The notes beneath the pieces were generated by a model. The model saw nothing but the letters and a program-made list of their open reading frames with translations. It did not search any database and was not told where the DNA came from. From Bacteroidales bacterium (GTDB lineage Bacteria; Bacteroidota; Bacteroidia; Bacteroidales; UBA932), in the NCBI GenBank assembly GCA_018433265.1, contig JAHDRO010000111.1, forward strand, positions 1 to 5,925: 5,925 bases of DNA. Direction: 5' to 3'. Shown one piece after another: positions 1 to 5,925 of the stretch; positions within the stretch are counted from its first letter, which is position 1; each line of letters opens with the position of its first letter. The translations under genes and the position numbers were made by a program.

Positions 1-2168
1 ATACCCAATTTACATCTGCGGCTCATGAGAAAGGTATTTTAGTTACAGCCGTTGCTGATTTGCTTGCACTTGCAATTCTCAAAGAGCCAGCGGCTTGGGG
101 AGCAGATATTGCAGTTGGTTCCGCACAACGATTCGGACTTCCAATGGGTTTTGGAGGTCCTACTGCCGGTTTTATGGCTACTAAAGACGAATTTAAAAGA
201 CAACTGCCAGGAAGAATAATAGGCGTTTCCGTCGATAGACTTGGTAATCCTGCATTGAGAATGGCTCTTCAAACACGTGAACAACATATCAAAAGAGAGA
301 AAGCTACTTCCAATATCTGCACAGCGACAGCTCTGATGGCCACAATGACAGGCATGTATGCAGTATATCATGGACCAAACGGCATTCGAGAAATTGCAGA
401 AAGAATTGCCGCTATTGCACATACAGTTGCTTCGGAACTTATTAAATCAGGCATTGAACTCTCTTGCAACAACTTTTTCGATACCATTGAAATCTTAAAT
501 ACAAATGTGGAAGTCGTAAAAGAGCGTGCCCTGGAATGCGGCTTCAATTTCTATTATCCTGATGACAAGAGAGTCATGATTAGTTTCGACGAGAGTACGA
601 CTGTCAAAGAGGCGTGTGACATCCTGGAAATCTTTGAATGTAATTTGGACCAGACTCCTAAAGTTGTAATGTACAACGGCTTTATGAGAAGAGAAAGCGA
701 AATACTCCAAGAAAGTGTTTTCAATAAATATCACTCTGAGACCGAAATGATGCGTTACATCAAGAAACTGGAAAAGAGAGATATTTCTCTAACTCAATCA
801 ATGATTCCTCTCGGTTCCTGCACCATGAAACTTAATGCAGCCGTAGAGATGATGCCTTTGAGCTGGAGCGAATTTACAAACATCCATCCATTTGCCCCTA
901 AAGATCAGGTTGAAGGATTTCTGCTTCTAATAAAGGATTTGGAGAGAGATCTTGCTACAATTACCGGTTTTGATGCATGTTCATTGCAGCCTAATTCCGG
1001 AGCAGCAGGAGAATACGCTGGACTGATGACAATAAGAGCCTACCATCACGCAAAAGGCCACAAAGATAGAAATATAGCCATAATACCTACATCGGCACAT
1101 GGTACAAATCCAGCTTCAGCAGCAATGGCCGGTATGGAAATTTTACCGGTATCGTGTGATGAAAATGGAAATATAAATGTTGAAGAATTAAGAGAAAAGG
1201 CAACAGCAAATAGAGATCGCTTATCCTGCCTTATGATTACATATCCTTCCACACATGGTGTTTTTGAAAAACGAATAAGAGAGATTATCTCCATCATACA
1301 CGAAAATGGAGGACTTGTTTATATGGATGGAGCAAACATGAATGCTCAAGTAGGGATAACAAATCCTGGTTTCATCGGTGCCGATATTTGTCATCTCAAC
1401 TTACATAAGACATTTGCAATGCCTCATGGAGGAGGAGGCCCTGGAGTTGGCCCTATATGTGCCTCCAAAGAACTTGCACCATACCTCCCTTCCCACCCAT
1501 ATCTTAAAAACTGCAACTCACAAGGAGTTCAAGCAGTAAGTTCCTCTCCATACGGTTTCCCTCTTTTGCTCCCTGTAACGTATGCATATATTAAACTTCT
1601 AGGAAATAAAGGATTGAAAAAGGCATCTCAAATTGCAATTCTTAACGCAAATTATATGTCTGTACGGTTGGCAAAACATGGATTTGACACTCTGTACAAA
1701 GGCGAAAATGGAAGAGTTGCACACGAATGTATTATTGATGTTAGACATTACATCAAAGAGTACGGCATAGGAGCTGAAGATATTGCAAAACGTCTGATGG
1801 ACTTTGGATTCCATGCACCTACCCTCTCGTTTCCCGTACATGAGACTCTAATGATAGAGCCTACCGAAAGTGAATCAAAAGCTGAAATCGACCGTTTTAT
1901 TGATGCAATGATATCAATAAAGACAGAATGTGAAGATATTAAGGCAGGTAAAATAACTGCTGCCGAATCAGCCCTTAAAAACTCGCCTCACACTGCACCT
2001 GAGGCATGTTCTACTGAATGGAATCATAAATATAGCAGAGAATACGCAGTCTATCCTCTTGAATGGGTGAAAGAGAACAAATTTTGGCCATATGTTGCCA
2101 GAGTAGATAACGGATATGGAGATCGCAACTTAATGTGCAGTTGCGATGCATGGCCATCCTTACTGTAA
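1..2168 (+). CDS. gcvP: Glycine dehydrogenase (decarboxylating), glycine cleavage system P-protein; 5'-truncated by the window edge
   Basis: This PLP enzyme decarboxylates glycine and passes the aminomethyl group to the lipoyl arm of the H-protein (GcvH), in the cytoplasm. The frame is open from position 3 with no start codon that fits the family, so the N-terminus lies upstream. 721 residues are visible; single-chain P-proteins are usually about 950, so roughly 230 are missing. Visible residues 1-250 are the rest of the N-terminal half, including GFGGPTAGF and a conserved QTREQHIKREKATSNICT block. The C-terminal half carries SMIPLGSCTMKLN (266-278), HGTNPASAA (366-374), YMDGANMNAQ (440-449) and NLHKTF with the PLP-binding Lys469 (codon 1407-1409), followed by a GGGGPG loop. 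It is the fused form, not split gcvPA/gcvPB. The protein ends YGDRNLMCSC plus a short tail, DAWPSLL; the tail is less typical than the rest. No gcvT or gcvH is in view. The next gene's frame overlaps its 3' end. Confidence 0.97.
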   Translation, partial: TQFTSAAHEKGILVTAVADLLALAILKEPAAWGADIAVGSAQRFGLPMGFGGPTAGFMATKDEFKRQLPGRIIGVSVDRLGNPALRMALQTREQHIKREKATSNICTATALMATMTGMYAVYHGPNGIREIAERIAAIAHTVASELIKSGIELSCNNFFDTIEILNTNVEVVKERALECGFNFYYPDDKRVMISFDESTTVKEACDILEIFECNLDQTPKVVMYNGFMRRESEILQESVFNKYHSETEMMRYIKKLEKRDISLTQSMIPLGSCTMKLNAAVEMMPLSWSEFTNIHPFAPKDQVEGFLLLIKDLERDLATITGFDACSLQPNSGAAGEYAGLMTIRAYHHAKGHKDRNIAIIPTSAHGTNPASAAMAGMEILPVSCDENGNINVEELREKATANRDRLSCLMITYPSTHGVFEKRIREIISIIHENGGLVYMDGANMNAQVGITNPGFIGADICHLNLHKTFAMPHGGGGPGVGPICASKELAPYLPSHPYLKNCNSQGVQAVSSSPYGFPLLLPVTYAYIKLLGNKGLKKASQIAILNANYMSVRLAKHGFDTLYKGENGRVAHECIIDVRHYIKEYGIGAEDIAKRLMDFGFHAPTLSFPVHETLMIEPTESESKAEIDRFIDAMISIKTECEDIKAGKITAAESALKNSPHTAPEACSTEWNHKYSREYAVYPLEWVKENKFWPYVARVDNGYGDRNLMCSCDAWPSLL

Positions 2169-3457
2169 TTATTACAATAAAATCAAATGCTATCTTGATA
2201 GAAGAGCAAATAACAACCAAAGCTACAGCCCTTTTTGGAGTCGTAGATGCCATAAACAGAATGCTTGTAAACTATGGCATGTCTCCTCATCTTGCAGACT
2301 GGCTGGATGAAATCATCAGTGTTACTCTTCTATTTCTAATTGTTTATGTTGCAGACCTCATTTGCAGGTTTATAGTAAATAAAGTTGTAGGTCATATTGC
2401 AAAAATGACAAAGTCCAGATGGGATGATATATTTCTGGAATATAAAGTATTTCGTTATCTAACTCATGCTATCCCAGGACTTATATTTTTTCTTTGCACT
2501 CCAATAGCCATCAAATCTGTAATCTGGGTAAAATTATTTCAGAAAGCAGCTCTCATATACATAACTGTAGTTATTATAAGAGCTATTGTGGCTGCCACAA
2601 ATGCCATGACTCGCATTTATGCCGAATCTGAGAGCTATGCAAAAAAACCCGTCAAGATTATTTTCCAGATTGTTGCTGTAATCGCTTACTTTATTGGAGG
2701 CATCTCAATTCTCAGCATCATTATAAATGCCTCCCTTGCAACCCTCTTTGCTGGACTCGGGGCTTTCATGGCTGTCCTCATGCTTGTTTTCAAGGACAGT
2801 ATTCTCGGGTTTGTGGCCGGATGGCAACTTTCCTCAAATGACATGTTGCGCATCGGAGACTGGATTACTGCTCCAAAACACGGAGCAGATGGAACTGTAG
2901 AAGAAGTAAGTCTATACTCCGTAAAAGTTAGAAATTTCGATAATACTATCGTTACTATTCCGCCTTACTCTCTGGTCAGCGATTCTTTCCAGAACTGGCG
3001 AGGGATGGAAGAGTCAGAAGGCAGACGAATCAAACGTTACATAAGTATTGACATGACAAGTGTCAAATTCTGTACACCTGAAATGATAGAAAAGTTTAGA
3101 AAAATACACTATTTAAAGGACTATATTGAAAATACAGAACAAATAATAACTGAGTATAACGAAGAGAATAAAATAGACAACAGTGTGCTGGTCAATGGAA
3201 GAAGACAGACAAACATAGGGGTCTTCAGAGCTTACCTTCAGTCATATATCAATAACCATCCGGATATTAATCACAATCTTACCTGTATAGTGAGACAGCT
3301 TCAACCAAGTGAAAAAGGAGTACCTATCGAAATTTACTGTTTCACCAAAGAAAAAGGATGGATAAATTACGAAAATGTTCAGTCAGATATATTTGACCAC
3401 GTAATTGCAATAGTCGATCAGTTTGATCTCAAAATCTACCAACTCAAAAGTGTTTAG
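2150..3457 (+). CDS. ybdG: YbdG-type mechanosensitive ion channel (MscS superfamily)
   Basis: This inner-membrane channel family relieves osmotic stress; E. coli YbdG gives a small (MscM-type) conductance. From ATG 2150 the protein has 435 residues, against about 415 for E. coli YbdG. Hydrophobic segments lie near residues 54-76, 105-126, 132-150, 168-192 and 194-215, giving five membrane spans. The last is the Gly/Ala-rich pore helix (FAGLGAFMAVLMLVFKD). The MscS beta domain follows, with QLSSNDMLRIGDWI and VKVRNFDNTIVTIP. The C-terminal region has the YbdG-like blocks GRRIKR, TNIGVFRAYL, VRQLQP and QSDIFDHVIAIV. The start is uncertain. GTG 2135 and ATG 2150 would overlap gcvP, TTG 2195 falls inside a small dyad, and ATG 2261 (398 residues) gives a length near E. 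coli's. None has a clear Shine-Dalgarno sequence. I chose 2150 as the longest ATG start. It is co-directional with gcvP, and its 3' end overlaps the convergent hydrolase gene. Family assignment is firm; the start is not. Confidence 0.93.
   Translation: MAILTVIITIKSNAILIEEQITTKATALFGVVDAINRMLVNYGMSPHLADWLDEIISVTLLFLIVYVADLICRFIVNKVVGHIAKMTKSRWDDIFLEYKVFRYLTHAIPGLIFFLCTPIAIKSVIWVKLFQKAALIYITVVIIRAIVAATNAMTRIYAESESYAKKPVKIIFQIVAVIAYFIGGISILSIIINASLATLFAGLGAFMAVLMLVFKDSILGFVAGWQLSSNDMLRIGDWITAPKHGADGTVEEVSLYSVKVRNFDNTIVTIPPYSLVSDSFQNWRGMEESEGRRIKRYISIDMTSVKFCTPEMIEKFRKIHYLKDYIENTEQIITEYNEENKIDNSVLVNGRRQTNIGVFRAYLQSYINNHPDINHNLTCIVRQLQPSEKGVPIEIYCFTKEKGWINYENVQSDIFDHVIAIVDQFDLKIYQLKSV
2164..2176. 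promoter_or_regulatory. Perfect 6-1-6 inverted repeat spanning the gcvP stop codon (possible operator)
   Basis: TGTAAT-T-ATTACA is a perfect dyad with six-base arms and a one-base centre, and it covers the gcvP TAA (2166-2168). Its core TAATNATTA is the shape shared by Fur-superfamily boxes (Fur, PerR, Zur), although the outer bases match none of those consensus sequences fully. It is too AT-rich and too tightly spaced to be a convincing intrinsic terminator. If it is an operator, it would control ybdG from a promoter inside the gcvP end or the junction. AT-rich sequence makes such dyads fairly easy to get by chance. Confidence 0.25.
2190..2201. promoter_or_regulatory. Perfect 5-2-5 inverted repeat in the gcvP-ybdG junction
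   Basis: CTATC-TT-GATAG is a second perfect dyad, 13 bases downstream of the first. It contains the possible TTG start of ybdG at 2195. A two-base centre is too short for a stable RNA hairpin loop, so a protein-binding site is the more natural reading if it means anything. No Bacteroidota-type -7 element (TAnnTTTG) with a matching -33 box was found beside it, so a promoter here is not demonstrated. Confidence 0.15.
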
Positions 3458-4547
3458 AACTTGAAAGATATTTAGAAAGTATATTTGCATATCGGTAAAA
3501 CCCCAAATCACTCATATGCACTCCATCTACAGTGCCCTCATTGTCTTCCCCGACAAGTTCCGCTCCTTTAATGTAATTAACATTGTTAAATCCTTCTCTT
3601 CTAAGTCTGAGATAAATAGACCTCCATATCCAATTCTCTTCCGAAAGTTCAGTCATGATTTTATTGTTGAATCTAAGAGCGGGAAAAAGAGGATTCTCTA
3701 CCATATACAATCTGATTCCGGGTTTAGCATCCAAGATTACCCTAAGAAATTTGTAAGCGCTATCTTTCAACATCTGAGCAGTAGTATTTGGAAGACAGTC
3801 AAGGACAACTGTATTTGAGTTTATTCTGCAAATAGCCTTAGCCAAAGAGTTATCCAATCTGGCATTGCCTGAAAAACCAAGATTTATAACCTCTCGATCA
3901 AGCATTCTGCCAAGTATGGAAGTATAAGCCATTCCTGGACGAGAAGCACACCCTCCTTGAGTAATACTGGTACCATATACTACAATTGCCTTACCATCAT
4001 TACATTTAACCAACCTGTTATTTCTGGGTAAAGATAGTTCAGCAGTAGAGTCGACTCCAATCTCAAGGTTTACAATTCCGTCATAAAGTGGCAAATACAA
4101 AATGTACTCTCTTCCTTTCCGCTCCATACAATCGGACAGTATTGCCTTATTTTCCACACCCACGGGTTTGCCTGTACCCATATAGTACCATTGCCCATTA
4201 TCCTCTAGTGAATACAGATCAACACCTTTTACACCGGTATCAGGCATATGGTTCATATGAAAGTTATTCGAAATTTTCCACTTTACGGCTACAGTGGTAG
4301 TATTGGAATAAAACCTTAAAGCCATACCTGCAGAATTTCTGCCTAAATCCCATAATTCAGGTCTGATTTCATTTTTTTGATCTAATGGTAACCGAGTATA
4401 GTAAGATTCAGTATTCTCAAATCCCTTCCCCAATAACATTAAATCTTTTGCATCAATAAACCTCATATTTTCCGAGTTCTGAGCATATGCATAAGAAAAC
4501 GTACTAAAAAGAGAGGTGAAAAGAAATATAATAGATTTAATATTCAT
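3444..4547 (-). CDS. Secreted SGNH/GDSL-type hydrolase with N-terminal GxDLY domain
   Basis: This is a 367-residue predicted periplasmic esterase or acyl hydrolase; the substrate is unknown. Residues 1-22 look like a Sec signal peptide (a Lys, a hydrophobic core, then AYA before Gln23), with no lipobox cysteine. Residues about 30-180 form a beta-rich domain with the GVDLY motif (108-112) that names the GxDLY family often found before this SGNH type. The catalytic domain starts near 185. Its nucleophile Ser194 is in YGTSITQGG, where Thr replaces the usual Asp of GDSIT. Block II is GFSGNAR with Gly227, block III is LPN with Asn254, and block V is DGVH with Asp341 and His344. All SGNH residues are present, so it should be active. 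The start ATG (4545-4547) lies inside the 3' end of cstA with an A-rich leader and no strong Shine-Dalgarno; the signal peptide right after it supports this start. Related enzymes de-esterify glycans or small acyl esters, but nothing here identifies the substrate. Confidence 0.9.
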   Translation of the reverse strand: MNIKSIIFLFTSLFSTFSYAYAQNSENMRFIDAKDLMLLGKGFENTESYYTRLPLDQKNEIRPELWDLGRNSAGMALRFYSNTTTVAVKWKISNNFHMNHMPDTGVKGVDLYSLEDNGQWYYMGTGKPVGVENKAILSDCMERKGREYILYLPLYDGIVNLEIGVDSTAELSLPRNNRLVKCNDGKAIVVYGTSITQGGCASRPGMAYTSILGRMLDREVINLGFSGNARLDNSLAKAICRINSNTVVLDCLPNTTAQMLKDSAYKFLRVILDAKPGIRLYMVENPLFPALRFNNKIMTELSEENWIWRSIYLRLRREGFNNVNYIKGAELVGEDNEGTVDGVHMSDLGFYRYANILSKYLSSSKHF

Positions 4548-5925
4548 ATGCTTTTTGTTGACTTTTTTTAACTATGGATATATAAAAAATCATGATAACT
4601 ATCAGAGTAACTAACGCAGCAATAATGTGTGCTGTGTTGATGTTGAGTGCCAGCCCGCCCACAGAATGAGGTGCAGAAACAAAATAGGAAGCACAAATAT
4701 ATGTTATAAATGTGGCAGGCAGAGACATCATCCAGTGAGGCTTGTTTTTAGATACTAAATATGCCGAAGCAGTCCAAAGAACAATAGCAGCCAAAGTTTG
4801 ATTACCTATTCCCACAAATTTCCAAATTGTAGAAAAATCAACCTTACAGAGAATATAAGCAAGCACAAAAATCGGAACAGAGATCATAAGACGATTTTTA
4901 ATAGGCCCCTGCTTATAGTTAATTGCATCTGCAATAAGCAGTCTTAAACCTCTGAAAGCTGTATCTCCCGAAGTTATCGGACAGATAACCACTCCTATTA
5001 TAGCAATTGCGGCACCAAATTTACCCAACCAAGTATTACATATCTCATTTACCATTATTGCAGGGGTTTTGCCGGCAGCAGCTGCCGCATTCAACCCTTC
5101 AGGGCCGCCAAAATAGTTTATAGCTGCCGTTGCCCATATAAGAGCAACGATGCCCTCGCTTATCATTGCTCCGTAAAAACAGGGACGTCCATATTTTTCA
5201 TCGGTCATACACCTAGCCATCATTGGCGATTGAGTAGCATGAAAGCCAGAAACTGCTCCACAGGAGATAACCACAAACATCATTGGGAAAAGTATATTTG
5301 TCTCAGGATTGGAATGAAAATTACGGAAAGAGCTAAAAGTCAATTCGGTCATATGAATAGAACCGTTCAGACCATTAACAACTAAAACAACGGCAACAGA
5401 GACTGCCATAAAAAGAAGTGCTATTCCAAAATATGGATAGATTGCTCCAATAATCTTGTCAATTGGCAAAAGCGTTGCCAAAATATAATACAGAAATATA
5501 ATGTAAAGCCAGTACATCTTGTTCATGCCCGTGAGTATACTCATCAAATCTGCAGGACCTGTTACAAAGGCAACACCCACACCAACAAGAAGAAAGGCGG
5601 TAAAGAAAACCAGAATCTTCTTAGGCCATTTCCCAAGATACCTACCCACTAGTTCTGGAAGACTTTTGCCATCATTCCTGATAGACAACATGCCAGAGAA
5701 GTAATCATGAGCCGCCCCAATAAATATACAGCCAAGCACGATCCACAGATATGCCATTGGTCCGTATGCGGCTCCCAATATTGCTCCAAAAATAGGCCCC
5801 AAACCGGCAATGTTGAGGAATTGAATAATGTAAATTCGCCAGGGTTTTAGTTCCTTGTAATCAACATTATCTGCCATTCTTTTGACAGGAGTGACTTTAG
5901 ATGAAATAAAAAAAAAAAATTTTTC
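4537..5925 (-). CDS. cstA: Carbon starvation protein CstA family transporter; N-terminus beyond the window edge
   Basis: This polytopic inner-membrane transporter belongs to a family linked to uptake of peptides and pyruvate under nutrient limitation (E. coli CstA and BtsT). The frame stays open to the right edge. The residues before the Met at 5877 read EKFFFFISSKVTPVKR, which fits the loop after the first membrane helix of CstA proteins (usually like VEKVFG...R.TP before ADGVDY). The Met at 5877 is therefore internal and the first helix lies outside the window. Counting from that Met, family blocks are NIAGLGPIFGA (22-32), AHDYFSGMLSIRNDG (56-70), SGFHATQSPMMARC (210-223) and SGDTAFR (303-309), with about a dozen hydrophobic segments in total. 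About 462 residues are visible, so the full protein should be near 480-500. That is the short form, not the roughly 700-residue enterobacterial one. The 3' end overlaps the SGNH hydrolase start by 11 bp. The promoter is not in view. The transported substrate cannot be read from the sequence. Confidence 0.93.
   Translation of the reverse strand, partial: EKFFFFISSKVTPVKRMADNVDYKELKPWRIYIIQFLNIAGLGPIFGAILGAAYGPMAYLWIVLGCIFIGAAHDYFSGMLSIRNDGKSLPELVGRYLGKWPKKILVFFTAFLLVGVGVAFVTGPADLMSILTGMNKMYWLYIIFLYYILATLLPIDKIIGAIYPYFGIALLFMAVSVAVVLVVNGLNGSIHMTELTFSSFRNFHSNPETNILFPMMFVVISCGAVSGFHATQSPMMARCMTDEKYGRPCFYGAMISEGIVALIWATAAINYFGGPEGLNAAAAAGKTPAIMVNEICNTWLGKFGAAIAIIGVVICPITSGDTAFRGLRLLIADAINYKQGPIKNRLMISVPIFVLAYILCKVDFSTIWKFVGIGNQTLAAIVLWTASAYLVSKNKPHWMMSLPATFITYICASYFVSAPHSVGGLALNINTAHIIAALVTLIVIMIFYISIVKKSQQKAYEY
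5908..5919. repeat. 12-base A homopolymer (T run on the coding strand) inside cstA
   Basis: Twelve consecutive A bases on the plus strand are followed directly by five T bases (5920-5924). On the coding strand this gives AAAAA then twelve T, encoding Lys followed by four Phe codons in the cstA frame as written. The frame is intact at this length. A run this long in a coding region is prone to replication slippage and to read or assembly error. Confidence 0.8.

Noticed and set aside
39..422. Minus-strand open frame of 127 codons opposite gcvP
   Set aside because: It lies wholly antisense to strongly conserved gcvP sequence, is Cys/Ser-rich and resembles no family.
2143..2168. Possible frameshift producing the atypical gcvP C-terminal tail DAWPSLL
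   Set aside because: Neither other frame gives a better family-like ending, and the protein reaches its usual terminal CxC region before the tail.
2189..2201. Bacteroidota -7 promoter-like TATCTTGA upstream of ybdG
   Set aside because: It matches TAnnTTTG only partly, and no TTTG box was found at the expected distance upstream.
3444..3464. Possible bidirectional terminator hairpin at the ybdG/hydrolase junction
   Set aside because: TCAAAAGT can pair only imperfectly with AACTTGA, leaving bulged A bases. The stem is weak and AT-rich with no U tract.
3516..3818. Plus-strand open frame of 100 codons opposite the SGNH hydrolase
   Set aside because: It is antisense to the SGNH catalytic domain, whose motifs are clear; the product is composition-driven and unlike any known protein.
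5070..5092. GC-rich near-palindrome GCCGGCAGCAGCTGCCGC in cstA
   Set aside because: It encodes a run of Ala codons (NAAAAAGKTP) in the transporter; the symmetry follows from repeated GCN codons.

Overview
The window is an ordinary AT-rich bacterial chromosomal segment with four protein-coding genes and almost no non-coding DNA. The proteins suggest a member of Bacteroidota, probably Bacteroidales. The reasons are a single-chain glycine decarboxylase, a short CstA form, a periplasmic GxDLY-type SGNH hydrolase, and starts without clear Shine-Dalgarno sequences. The taxonomic call is an inference from family resemblance; no marker gene is present.

Left half, plus strand: the window opens inside gcvP, the P-protein of the glycine cleavage system. 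About three quarters of the protein is visible, including the PLP-lysine motif and the natural C-terminus. A YbdG-type mechanosensitive channel gene of the MscS superfamily follows directly and in the same direction. Its reading frame overlaps the gcvP stop codon and its true start is ambiguous. Two short perfect inverted repeats sit exactly at this junction and are the only candidate regulatory sites I could find.

Right half, minus strand: a cstA-family transporter gene enters from the right edge with its N-terminus outside the window. It overlaps by 11 bp a gene for a secreted SGNH/GDSL hydrolase, so the two probably form a translationally coupled pair. The hydrolase gene ends tail-to-tail with ybdG, and the two coding regions overlap by 14 bp.

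Functionally the genes concern glycine/one-carbon catabolism, osmotic protection, uptake of peptide or pyruvate-like nutrients, and periplasmic ester hydrolysis. Apart from the cstA-hydrolase overlap, nothing ties them into one pathway. I found no mobile element, CRISPR array, tRNA, rRNA or convincing terminator, and no evidence of an undescribed system. The most notable points are the operator-like dyads, a 12-base A/T homopolymer inside cstA, and the tightly overlapping gene ends.
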